Source: Roseicyclus sp. (GTDB taxonomy: Bacteria; Pseudomonadota; Alphaproteobacteria; Rhodobacterales; Rhodobacteraceae). From it: a stretch of DNA of 13,185 nucleotides. The stretch is from NCBI GenBank assembly GCA_018401055.1, contig JAGYLB010000076.1, positions 1 through 13,185 on the forward strand, given 5' to 3'. Below, in pieces: positions 6,475 through 13,185 of this stretch. Each line of letters begins with the position of its first letter. Positions within the stretch are counted from its first letter, which is position 1. The position numbers and the translations under genes were made by a program. A model generated the notes under the pieces. It worked only from the letters and a program-made list of their open reading frames with translations, searched no databases and was not told where the DNA came from.

Positions 6475-7724
6475 GAAAGGACAAGCCCGAGCGGCAGGGG
6501 ACGGTCGAATTGGGCCGGGCTGTCGGGCATGGCGTGATGCACGTCACGAGGTGCGATCAATGCGCCGCCGCCATGACAAAACACCTGTGTCGAGCCGCCG
6601 CCATCGAGATGCAGGGCGCACATGGCGCCTTGGTCGATCATCAACTGCGCCAGATCATGTAGCGTCGCGCCCTGGGCCGGACCGTCGCGGAAGAACGAAG
6701 ACGTACCCTCGACCGCACAAAAGAACAGGCGGCCATCCCTTGTGATCCCCGCCGACAGGCGCGCGGCCCGCGTGCGGTGCCAGTCGGCAGCCCAAGCATA
6801 GGGCGAGACGGGCACGCTGTCAGGGCGCAGGGCGTCGCTCGACATCAGTTCCTCGGCAAAGACATCGCGCCCGACTTCCGTGGTCTGTCCACCCTCGACG
6901 ATCAGCGGACCTGACTGGACGCCGTGGTGCAGACCGGGCAGCTCGTAGGTGACCGGGCCTGTGACGACAGCTTCGGCCTCGGACCGGGTGGCACAGCGCA
7001 GCACGCAGCCCGCGCGGGGAATGGACAGCCGCCCGCCTTCCGACAGGGCAACGGCGTGGCGACCGACAACGGCCACATCCCAAACCCCATCTGCCGCTGG
7101 CGTAAGCCCCCGGTCCGAACCATGGAACAGGGCAAAGGCCGTTCCGGCACCTGCCAGCTTTGGCGGGCCGAAGGGATGCGGCGTGAACACCTGCCCCCGC
7201 ACGGCCCGGATGGTTGTCTGGGCAAAGCCAAGGCGCCGGATCTCGGGGCCGGCAGCGCCGAGCAACAGACAGCTGCGTGGGATCTGCGGCGGTGTCTCGA
7301 CAACACCATCGACCAACGTCAGGCCGATCGGGTCACCATATGCGTCAAACGGGTCTGCGATTTCGGCCGCAAGGAACAAGAAATAATTGGCATTTATCAA
7401 GATCTCGCCGGGTTGAAGCCCCGCCGCCACGGTCCTGAGCAACCGTAAAGGCGCGCAGGCCATACCGGATTGCGCATCGGCCCGGGCGGCAAGGCGTAGG
7501 CTGCCGCCCACGTCACGGGGTGCCATCCGCCGCGCGGCAGGCGGGACGGGAACAACCGGCTGCCCCAGCCGTGCCTCGGCCAGGACCAGCGCCAGCCGAG
7601 TCTCATCAGGGGGCGCGTCTTGCGTGAAGCAGGGCAGAATGCGGAAGCCGCGCGGCTCCAGGCGGACGATGCGGGCCGTGCTCCCCGAGGCCAGCCGCTG
7701 TTCGAGATACCGGACCTCGACCAT
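6471..7724 (-). CDS. Phosphodiester glycosidase family protein (NAGPA domain)
   Basis: The 417-aa protein has the hallmark blocks of the NAGPA/DUF2233 family. These are ILINANYF (about 108-115) with GDPIGLTLVDG after it, GPLIVEGG (272-279), RLSAGITRDGRLFFCAVEG (322-340), TLHDLAQLMIDQGAMCALHL and DGGGSTQVF (374-382). The family includes the enzyme that removes GlcNAc from GlcNAc-1-phosphodiesters, and bacterial members cleave sugar-1-phosphodiester bonds. No signal peptide or membrane anchor is seen, so it should act in the cytoplasm, which fits a role after import by the neighbouring ABC system. I chose ATG 7724, which overlaps the ATPase stop as TGATG; GTG 7727 (GTGA overlap) is possible. 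A long N-terminal region (1-100) before the domain is unassigned. The family is confident, the substrate inferred. Confidence 0.83.
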   Translation of the reverse strand: MVEVRYLEQRLASGSTARIVRLEPRGFRILPCFTQDAPPDETRLALVLAEARLGQPVVPVPPAARRMAPRDVGGSLRLAARADAQSGMACAPLRLLRTVAAGLQPGEILINANYFLFLAAEIADPFDAYGDPIGLTLVDGVVETPPQIPRSCLLLGAAGPEIRRLGFAQTTIRAVRGQVFTPHPFGPPKLAGAGTAFALFHGSDRGLTPAADGVWDVAVVGRHAVALSEGGRLSIPRAGCVLRCATRSEAEAVVTGPVTYELPGLHHGVQSGPLIVEGGQTTEVGRDVFAEELMSSDALRPDSVPVSPYAWAADWHRTRAARLSAGITRDGRLFFCAVEGTSSFFRDGPAQGATLHDLAQLMIDQGAMCALHLDGGGSTQVFCHGGGALIAPRDVHHAMPDSPAQFDRPLPLGLVLS

Positions 7725-8821
7725 CACGACACTTGGCGTTGGGTGCGCGTCAGAGCCTGACCGCCGCTGTTGAAGACATGCACCTTGTCGGGCAGGGCCA
7801 GTACAGTCACCCTTTGGCCGGGTGCCAGATCTGTGTCGCCCGCGACGACCGCCGACAACGCCGCGCCACTGTCGGTGCGGGCATGAACAACGGTATGCGG
7901 GCCCAGACGTTCCAGCACGCTAAGCCGCACGGGGATGCCGCCTTGCGCGACAACGGCCAGATCGTCGGGGCGGATGCCAATGCTGATCGTCTCCCCCTCC
8001 GCAAGGCCGCGACCGTCGACAGCGGCCTCGATGCGCTGGTCGGACCCGATCGTGGCAACCACGCGCAACGAGTCGGCCCGATCGACCTTGGCCTGCAGCA
8101 GGTTCATCGGCGGCTGCCCAATGAAGCCCGCGACAAAGCGCGTGGCGGGCGCGCGGTAAATGTCCATCGGCGCGCCGACTTGTTCGACCTGCCCGCCATT
8201 CAGCACCACGATGCGTTCGGCCATGGTCATCGCCTCGACCTGGTCATGGGTGACATAGATCATGGTTGTGCCCAGTTGCCGGTGCAGTTCGGCCAGTTCC
8301 ACCCGCATCTGACCGCGCAATGCCGCGTCGAGGTTCGAGAGCGGCTCGTCGAAGAGGAACACCGACGGCTCGCGCACGATGGCCCGACCGATGGCGACGC
8401 GCTGACGCTGGCCGCCCGACAGCTGCGCAGGCTTACGGTCGAGCAGGTCGCCGATGCGCAGGATTTCTGCCGCCCGGTCGATGGCCGTCGCCTGCTCGGC
8501 TCGGCCCATCCGCAGCGAACGGAGCGGAAAGGCCATGTTCTCACGCACGCTCATATGGGGGTAGAGCGAATAATTCTGGAACACCATGGCGATGCGCCGC
8601 TCGGCTGGTTCCAATCCCGTTACGTCGCGCCCACCGATGCGCAGGATGCCCGAGGTCGGCGCATCCAACCCCGCGAGGATGCGCAACAGCGTGGATTTCC
8701 CGCAACCTGACGGTCCGACGATGACGGTGAAAGACCCATCCGCAATATCGAGATCGATACCACGCAGCACCTCGTTTGGGCCGAAGCGGCGGGTGATCGC
8801 GTGCAGGGAAACCTCGGCCAC
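7724..8821 (-). CDS. ABC transporter ATPase, MalK/UgpC type
   Basis: The 365-aa protein has every nucleotide-binding motif: Walker A GPSGCGKST (36-44), Q-loop FQNYSLYP (81-88), signature LSGGQRQRV (134-142), Walker B VFLFDEP (154-160), D-loop SNLD and the switch His192 in YVTHD. A C-terminal extension (about 236-350), including RPDDLAVV and HTVVHARTD, is the MOI/TOBE region of the CUT1 subfamily, so it energises carbohydrate-type importers. It starts at GTG 8821, 12 bp after the PHP gene stop; GAGGG lies about 9 bases upstream. It overlaps the phosphodiester glycosidase gene at its 3' end. It is the only ATPase in view and presumably serves the permeases encoded divergently at 11145-12940. 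In related systems this subunit may be shared among transporters. Confidence 0.95.
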   Translation of the reverse strand: MAEVSLHAITRRFGPNEVLRGIDLDIADGSFTVIVGPSGCGKSTLLRILAGLDAPTSGILRIGGRDVTGLEPAERRIAMVFQNYSLYPHMSVRENMAFPLRSLRMGRAEQATAIDRAAEILRIGDLLDRKPAQLSGGQRQRVAIGRAIVREPSVFLFDEPLSNLDAALRGQMRVELAELHRQLGTTMIYVTHDQVEAMTMAERIVVLNGGQVEQVGAPMDIYRAPATRFVAGFIGQPPMNLLQAKVDRADSLRVVATIGSDQRIEAAVDGRGLAEGETISIGIRPDDLAVVAQGGIPVRLSVLERLGPHTVVHARTDSGAALSAVVAGDTDLAPGQRVTVLALPDKVHVFNSGGQALTRTQRQVS

Positions 8822-8833
8822 GTTACGCCGCCC

Positions 8834-9748
8834 TCATGATAGCCAGACCGGGTTGGTCCAGGCGTGGCGCCCGTGCCGGTCGCGCAGGATGATGCGGAAA
8901 TACCCGTTCGCCATCCCGGCAAGTGGCAGCGTCACGCGGTTGGCGATTTCGGTGACCGCCGCGTGGGCACGCCGCGCGCGGCTGCCGACAAGCGCGGCCG
9001 TGACCACCGGCGAGCAGTCGATGACAAGCGCCTCACCCTCGACCCGGATGTCGTGGATCATCGGACCTTGGGTGGCATAGAACTGCCCTGCATGTAGGGC
9101 TGCAAGGATCGCCTCGGGTGTCAGGGCAGTGGCCTTGACCATCGTCCAACCGCCGCCAAAGCCCACGCCCAGCCGGTGCATGTCATCAGTGGCGATGGCG
9201 GTCAGGCGACGCCCTTCGTTCAGAGCCATGTCGGCCAGATACCAGCCATCGCCGCGCATCTGCCCGATCTCGGTGCCGTGATTGTAGACTTCGACGGCAT
9301 GGACCATGGGGAGCGACCGCACATCCTCGGGCGTCAGGGCGAACCAGCCGGGATGGGTGAAGGCGAGAAAAGCGCCCGCTTCCGCCGCACGGGCGCAGAT
9401 CGCTTCGGCCGTCTCGCCCACGACCGGGGGCGCGAAATCCCACGGCAGGCCGACCGCGACAATGTGCCAAAGCTCCCCATTGCCGAGCCGACCCTGATGC
9501 AGTTCAGCGCCCGCAAGCGTGATGAACTGCTCGCTTTGGCAAGCGCGCGTGTCGGTCACCAGATGCCCGTATTGAGGCAGGAAGTGATCGGTGATGGCGA
9601 TGAAGTCATAACCCTCGCGCGCATAGGCCGCGCAGGCCTCCTCCGCGCTGTGGGCGCCGTCGGAGCCTTTGGAATGCATGTGCAGATTGCCGCGCCAGAA
9701 CCGGCCAGGGGCCGTGAACGGCAGTTGCGTCTCGATCAGGTCGGTCAT
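8834..9748 (-). CDS. PHP-domain metallohydrolase (CehA/McbA-like)
   Basis: The 304-aa protein has the PHP-domain metal ligands in order: NLHMHSKGSDG (H23, H25, D30), FIAITDHF (D54-H55), LAGAELH (E82), LWHIVAV (H95), FTHPGW (H132) and ATDDMHRLG (D188-D189, H191). PHP proteins hydrolyse phosphate esters or, in the CehA/McbA group, other esters and carbamates, using two or three metal ions. The C-terminal 80 residues form a beta-rich tail typical of this single-domain group rather than of polymerase-linked PHP domains. It has no signal peptide and is therefore cytoplasmic. I chose ATG 9748, just after GGGGGACCA; an in-frame start at 9817 would run across the divergent promoter. As first gene of the leftward operon it probably acts on the imported compound. 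The fold is confident, the reaction not. Confidence 0.85.
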   Translation of the reverse strand: MTDLIETQLPFTAPGRFWRGNLHMHSKGSDGAHSAEEACAAYAREGYDFIAITDHFLPQYGHLVTDTRACQSEQFITLAGAELHQGRLGNGELWHIVAVGLPWDFAPPVVGETAEAICARAAEAGAFLAFTHPGWFALTPEDVRSLPMVHAVEVYNHGTEIGQMRGDGWYLADMALNEGRRLTAIATDDMHRLGVGFGGGWTMVKATALTPEAILAALHAGQFYATQGPMIHDIRVEGEALVIDCSPVVTAALVGSRARRAHAAVTEIANRVTLPLAGMANGYFRIILRDRHGRHAWTNPVWLS

Positions 9749-9776
9749 TGGTCCCCCGCGCGGCTGCCCTGAAGAC

Positions 9777-9793
9777 GATGTCACAAAAACATC
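9777..9793. promoter_or_regulatory. Inverted repeat, candidate operator
   Basis: GATGT and ACATC flank 7 bases, giving a 17-bp site about 30 bp upstream of the PHP start. The same bases can be read as direct heptamers ATGTCAC-AAAA-ACATCAC (9778-9795), a spacing like a Pho box but with a poor second half. Either reading is tentative. Confidence 0.25.
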
Positions 9794-9809
9794 ACCCACG
9801 CCCGCTACC

Positions 9810-9823
9810 GATGCCACGGCATC
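9810..9823. promoter_or_regulatory. 14-bp palindrome at the centre of the divergent region
   Basis: GATGCC-AC-GGCATC has perfect 6-bp arms around two bases. It lies about 61 bp from the PHP start and about 50 bp from the binding-protein start, near the middle of the region. The form suits a dimeric regulator such as a LacI- or GntR-type protein, but no regulator gene is in the window. Confidence 0.35.
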
Positions 9824-9873
9824 CGGGGGTTATCCACCTGCCGAATGATGAAGTTTTGATGACGGGGGACCCC

Positions 9874-11148
9874 ATGAGCTTTATGAAATCCGCGCTTTGC
9901 GCATCCGCCTTGACGTGCATCGCAGGTGCAGCAGTCGCGCAAAACACCACGCTGACCTATATGCTGTGGTCGACCGACCAAGCCGAGATCGAGGAAAGCG
10001 CCATCGCGGCCTTCGAAGCGGCCAACCCTGGCGTGACTGTCGAGGTTCAGGCGATGCCACCGGCCGATTACTGGCCGCGCGTCTCCGCGCTGGCGGCCTC
10101 GGGCGATCTGCCCGATGTCATGGCGATGTCTTCGGGCTTCGTCCAGGAATGGGCGGCTGCGGGCAACCTGATGGACCTGACCCCGTTGATTGGCGGCACT
10201 TCGCTCGAGGGCTATTTTGAAAGCGCGGTCGAGATCGGGCAGATTAGCGGCCAGCAGGTTGCCTTCCCACAGAACTGGGTTGCCCCTGTGCTCTACTACA
10301 ACCGCACGGCGTTTGATGCGGCGGGCCTTGACCACCCCTCGGCCGACTGGACATGGGACGATTTCCGCACCGCCGCCGAGGCGCTGACCATCGACGCCGA
10401 TGGCGACGGCACGCCCGAGCAGTATGGCTACTGGGTCTATGGCCGCTACGCCCAGACCGACCCTTGGGTGTTCCGCAATGGTGGGCGCTTCGTGAACGCG
10501 GACGGCACTGCGCTAGAGATCAACGAGGAAGCGGTCAACGCGCTCGCCTTCCTCGCTTCGATCGTCGATGACGGCTTTGCCCCCCGCCCGCTGGAGCTTG
10601 AGGGCATCCGCCAGCAAGACGTGTTCGGCATGGGCATGGCGGCGATGTGGGTCGACGGATCGTGGAACATCGACAATAACCGCCGCTTGATCGGCGACAG
10701 CTTCGAATGGGGTATCGCGCAGGTTCCCGTGGGCCCCGACGCCACCCCCGAGACCGCCGTTGCCTACGCTTGGGCCGACATGCTGGCCGTGACGACCGAC
10801 AGCGAACAGACCGATCTGGCTTGGGCGCTGGTGCAGCACCTGACCGGCCCGACGCTGCGTGCTGCGGATTTCACCGGCGGCAAGGTGCCCGCATGGACGG
10901 CCACCGCGATGTCCGAGGAATGGCTTGGCCGCGGCCAGCAGCCTGACAACATGGAACTGATCCTCGAGATCGGGACCCAGCCGCTCTACACCGGCTTTAC
11001 CCCGAACTGGAGCGCGTGGCGCGGCTATGCCGCCGCTGGTTCGGGCGGTCTGAACGGCGAGTTGGACGAAGTATTCAACGGGCGCAAATCGCTTGCGGAT
11101 GCGCTGGCTGCTGCCACCGCTTACGGCAACGACATCCTGTCCCGGTGA
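9874..11148 (+). CDS. Extracellular solute-binding protein, CUT1 sugar type
   Basis: The 424-aa precursor has a Sec signal peptide, MSFMKSALCASALTCIAGAA then VA, with likely cleavage after A22 (AVA-Q). The mature start, TTLTYMLWSTDQAEIEESAI, followed by FEAANPGVTVEVQ, is the family-1 binding-protein pattern: a first strand, then a helix, then the P-x-V-x-V strand. Later blocks DLPDVMAMSS, LYYNRTAFDAAGLDHP, DWTWDDFRTAAEAL and MGMAAMWVDGSW are standard in periplasmic sugar-binding proteins. It would capture the substrate in the periplasm and dock on the permeases encoded next. I chose ATG 9874 because it follows GGGGGACCCC and puts the signal peptide at the N-terminus. It is the first gene of the rightward operon; the ligand cannot be read from sequence. 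Confidence 0.92.
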   Translation: MSFMKSALCASALTCIAGAAVAQNTTLTYMLWSTDQAEIEESAIAAFEAANPGVTVEVQAMPPADYWPRVSALAASGDLPDVMAMSSGFVQEWAAAGNLMDLTPLIGGTSLEGYFESAVEIGQISGQQVAFPQNWVAPVLYYNRTAFDAAGLDHPSADWTWDDFRTAAEALTIDADGDGTPEQYGYWVYGRYAQTDPWVFRNGGRFVNADGTALEINEEAVNALAFLASIVDDGFAPRPLELEGIRQQDVFGMGMAAMWVDGSWNIDNNRRLIGDSFEWGIAQVPVGPDATPETAVAYAWADMLAVTTDSEQTDLAWALVQHLTGPTLRAADFTGGKVPAWTATAMSEEWLGRGQQPDNMELILEIGTQPLYTGFTPNWSAWRGYAAAGSGGLNGELDEVFNGRKSLADALAAATAYGNDILSR

Positions 11149-12098
11149 GCGAAATCACCACAGCACGCGCCCCCGACCCCCGGGGGCGCGTGCCCGTTTC
11201 CAAGAGCGACCACGCCCCGATCCGGCGGCGGTCGCAGTGGAAAATTTGGGGTCCGGCGCTGCTGTTTCTTTTGCCCGCGATCGTCGGGCTTTTGGTATTC
11301 CGGCTAATCCCCATCGGCTGGGCCTTTGCCCTGTCCTTCACCAACTGGCGTATCTTCAACAATATCGAATGGGTCGGTCTGGCCAATTACGCCCACATCC
11401 TGACCTCGCCCGTCGCGCGCGAGGTGCTGGGCAATACGCTGTGGTTCACCGCGATGTATGTGCCGGGCGTCATGGTCGTATCGGTGACGCTCGCGGTGCT
11501 GCTCAACAACTCGCTCCGGTCGTCCACCTTTTTTCGCGGCGCGTTTTTCCTGCCCTACATCACCGCCACCGTCGCCGTCACGCTGGCCTGGCGCTGGATC
11601 TTTTCCACCCGCTTCGGGCTTTTGAACCACCTGCTGGGGCAGCTCGACATTGACCGGATCGCCTGGCTTGCGGATCCGGCCTGGGCCCTGCCGGCGGTCG
11701 CCATCGTATCGGTCTGGAAGGATGCGGGGTTTTACATGATCTTGCTGATCGCGGGCCTTCAGACCATCGACCCCGGTCTTTACGAGGCCGCCCGCGTCGA
11801 TGGCGCGCGGGCCTTTCGGCGGTTCTACGCAATCACCCTGCCGCTGTTATCGCGCAGCCTGTTCTTTGTTCTTATTCTTGCGCTGGTGCGGTCCACCCAG
11901 ACCTTCGAGATCACTTATGCGCTGACCAATGGCGGGCCGAACCGGGCGTCGACCACGCTGGCCTTCTATATTTACCAAAACGCCTTTGTGCATTTCGAGA
12001 TGGGCTATGCCTCGGCCTTGGCCTATGTGCTATGTTTCGTCATCGGGCTAATCACGCTGTTGAATTTCCACCTGCGGCGGAGGTGGGTCCATGAATGA
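11145..12098 (+). CDS. ABC transporter permease, MalF/UgpA type
   Basis: The 317-aa inner-membrane protein has about six hydrophobic segments (near 36-56, 100-122, 133-153, 181-205, 236-256 and 289-309). Its cytoplasmic EAA loop, YEAARVDGARAFRRF followed by ITLPLL (213-235), contacts the ATPase. The NGGPNRASTTLAFYIYQNAF segment is typical of the MalF/UgpA-like CUT1 permease. GTG 11145 overlaps the binding-protein stop as GTGA and is the longest credible start. GTG 11190 is an alternative that would leave a 13-bp stem-loop mostly outside the coding region. The first 30 residues are polar and poorly constrained, so the start is uncertain. It pairs with the permease encoded immediately downstream, whose gene it overlaps by 8 bp. 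Confidence 0.92.
   Translation: MSEITTARAPDPRGRVPVSKSDHAPIRRRSQWKIWGPALLFLLPAIVGLLVFRLIPIGWAFALSFTNWRIFNNIEWVGLANYAHILTSPVAREVLGNTLWFTAMYVPGVMVVSVTLAVLLNNSLRSSTFFRGAFFLPYITATVAVTLAWRWIFSTRFGLLNHLLGQLDIDRIAWLADPAWALPAVAIVSVWKDAGFYMILLIAGLQTIDPGLYEAARVDGARAFRRFYAITLPLLSRSLFFVLILALVRSTQTFEITYALTNGGPNRASTTLAFYIYQNAFVHFEMGYASALAYVLCFVIGLITLLNFHLRRRWVHE
11163..11193 (+). other. Strong GC stem-loop after the binding-protein gene
   Basis: A perfect 13-bp inverted repeat (GCACGCGCCCCCG, 11163-11175, and CGGGGGCGCGTGC, 11181-11193) surrounds a 5-base loop. It starts 14 bases after the binding-protein stop and has no T-run, so it is not a classic terminator. In many ABC operons a hairpin here protects the upstream mRNA or thins transcription, giving more binding protein than permease. 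It overlaps the beginning of the permease reading frame if GTG 11145 is used. Confidence 0.6.
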
Positions 12099-12940
12099 AA
12101 CCCTGCGCCGCGCCCCTGCGCTGATCGCGCTTTATGCCGTGCTGCTGGCCTATGCCGCCGTCACCCTGTTGCCCTTTGCCTGGATGCTGATCACCAGCTT
12201 CAAGGAAAGCCGCGATGTGTTCCGCCTGCCGCCCAGTTTCGTGCCGACGATGCTGTATGGCCCCGATCCGCTGGCCAATTATACCGAGGTGCTGACGCAG
12301 CACGATTTCCTGCTGTATTTCCGGAATTCCTTTTTCGTCTCGACCATGGCGGCGCTTGGGCAAGTGGCGACCTGCGCGCTTGCGGGCTATGCCTTTGCGC
12401 GGATGGAACTTCCGGGCAAGAACGTGATCTTCGCCCTCATTCTCGCCACCGCCTTTGTGCCGACCGAGGTGACGATCATCCCCGAATTCCTGCTTATGCG
12501 CAGCCTTGGATGGATCGACAGTTTTCTGCCGCTGATCGTGCCGTCGTTTCTCGTCGGGTCCTTCGGGACCTTCATGTTGCGCGAATATTTTCGCGAGCCT
12601 TCCCGCCGAATACGGCGAGGCCGCGCGGATCGACGGGGCGGGACCGTGGCGCATCTTCTGGCGGGTCTATCTGCCGCTGGCACGGCCCGCGCTGATCTCG
12701 ATCTTCGTGATCGCCTTTATCAATAACTGGGACGAATTGCTGCGCCCGCTGCTCTATCTCAACTCGCCCGAGTTGCGCACGGTGCCGCTGGGGCTGATGC
12801 GGTTCGTTGGTGAATTCGAGGCGGAATGGACCCTGCTGATGGCGGGTTCCGTCGCCTCCACGCTGCCGCTGATCCTAATCTATGTGCTCGGGCAGAAATA
12901 CGTGCTTCAGGGCTTTGCGGGCGGCGGCGTCAAGGGGTGA
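12091..12940 (+). pseudogene. ABC transporter permease, MalG/UgpE type, with a one-base frameshift
   Basis: The gene starts at ATG 12091 with GGAGGT 7 bases upstream, inside the end of the first permease gene. The first 167 residues are a normal MalG/UgpE-like protein, including ATAFVPTEVTIIPEFLLMRS and SFLVGSFGTFMLREYF. At the TTTT of 12588-12591 the frame is lost. Read with one T removed, the protein continues ASLPAEYGEAARIDGAGPWR and IFWRVYLPLARPAL (the EAA loop), then INNWDELLRPLLYL, to TGA 12940. That gives a full 282-aa permease. As written, the frame instead runs to a stop near 12726 and lacks the EAA loop and the last two membrane segments, so the transporter would not work. Everything else is intact, so a very recent mutation or a sequencing error in the T run are both plausible. 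Confidence 0.85.
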
Positions 12941-13016
12941 CGCCGTCATGCGCTTGTCATCTGCGCGCGGTAGCTTTGCGGTCGAGAACAATCCGCTTCC
13001 GGACGAGGGAACCACC

Positions 13017-13185
13017 ATGAAAACGCCGATGATCGCAACGCTTGCCGCCGCCCTGCTGGCTGGCCCCGCCTTGGCCCAGACCGCAGACGTGTCGGGGCGG
13101 CTGGTCCTTTACACCTCGCAGCCCAACCAAGATGCGCAGCGCACAGTCGATGCGTTCAACGCAGTCTATCCCAACGTGACCGTCG
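13017..13185 (+). CDS. Second ABC solute-binding protein, Fe3+/AfuA type (partial)
   Basis: The frame starts at ATG 13017, 76 bp after the permease stop, with GAGGGA shortly upstream; 56 codons are present before the window ends. A signal peptide, MKTPMIATLAAALLAGPALA, is followed by likely cleavage before Q21. The mature protein begins with GRLVLYTSQPNQDAQRTVDA, then FNAVYPNVTV. The L-V-L-Y-T-S-Q-P opening is typical of the binding proteins annotated for Fe3+ uptake (FbpA/AfuA-like), a different family from the CUT1 protein at 9874. Some members of that family bind iron; AfuA has been reported to bind hexose phosphates instead. It may end the rightward operon or begin a second transporter to the right. 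Confidence 0.82.
   Translation, partial: MKTPMIATLAAALLAGPALAQTADVSGRLVLYTSQPNQDAQRTVDAFNAVYPNVTV

Larger units (their letters stand above)
9749..9873. promoter_or_regulatory. Divergent control region between the two transport operons
   Basis: This 125-bp region must hold the promoters for the leftward PHP-ATPase-glycosidase-phosphatase operon and the rightward binding protein-permease operon. I could not assign clear -35/-10 pairs. It contains two inverted repeats (9777-9793 and 9810-9823). A mirrored 9-bp element (GGTCCCCCG at 9750-9758, CGGGGGACC at 9863-9871) lies directly before each start codon. The arrangement suggests joint regulation of both operons. Confidence 0.6.

Noticed and set aside
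5350..6537. 395-codon plus-strand frame across the PP2C-like gene
   Set aside because: The minus strand carries the complete set of PP2C motifs; only the first codons near 5479 may be a real gene fragment.
7733..8710. 325-codon plus-strand frame opposite the ABC ATPase
   Set aside because: The minus strand encodes an unmistakable ATPase with all motifs; this is a shadow frame.
9778..9795. Pho-box-like direct repeat ATGTCAC-AAAA-ACATCAC
   Set aside because: The spacing fits a Pho box, and phosphate control would make sense here, but only about 8 of 14 positions match and the second half is poor. It is kept only as an alternative reading of the inverted repeat.
9829..9838. DnaA-box-like TTATCCACC
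   Set aside because: It is a single near-match in a promoter region of a transport locus, with no cluster, A+T-rich unwinding element or replication gene beside it.
12091..12726. Programmed frameshift in the second permease
   Set aside because: The TTTT run is short, no stop or rare codon sits at the slip site, and permeases of this family do not use frameshifting. Mutation or sequence error is simpler.

Overview
The window looks like a GC-rich alphaproteobacterium, probably Rhodobacterales (Rhodobacter/Paracoccus-like). The reasons are strong GC3 bias, the style of the transporter and IS proteins, and short or overlapping intergenic spacing. It joins two unlike pieces: an accessory, plasmid- or island-like left part (1 to about 5550) and a well-organised transport and catabolism locus on the right (about 5550 to 13185).

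Left part. Bases 1-226 are the 5' end of an IS5-family element whose transposase runs leftward off the window. It appears to be inserted at a TA/CTAG site inside an IS110-family (IS1111-type) transposase, of which only the C-terminal domain remains (to 542). After about 470 bp with no recognisable gene comes a leftward gene set: an unknown 339-aa protein (3100-2081), a very small ORF (2013-1945), a 159-aa PD-(D/E)XK nuclease-like protein (1922-1443), and a gene starting at 1352 whose 3' half appears replaced by foreign sequence. A 447-bp A+T-rich intergenic region separates this set from a divergent 584-aa DUF927-family protein (3548-5302) that has lost both Walker motifs. Bases 5303-5550 are a junction zone with a possible acetyltransferase gene fragment.

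Right part. Two divergent operons share a 125-bp control region (9749-9873). The leftward operon encodes a PHP-type metallohydrolase (CehA/McbA-like), an ABC ATPase of the MalK/UgpC type, a phosphodiester glycosidase (NAGPA domain) and a PP2C-like phosphatase, each coupled to or nearly touching the next. The rightward operon encodes a sugar-type (CUT1) binding protein, two inner-membrane permeases and, at the edge, a second binding protein of the Fe3+/AfuA type. The ATPase is thus separated from its permeases by the divergent promoter. The second permease gene carries a one-base frameshift just before its EAA loop.

Reading the genes together, the most likely role is ABC import of a phosphate-linked sugar compound followed by cytoplasmic cleavage of its phosphodiester or ester bonds. 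The enzyme families are clear; the substrate is inference. All calls come from reading the sequence; no database search was possible.
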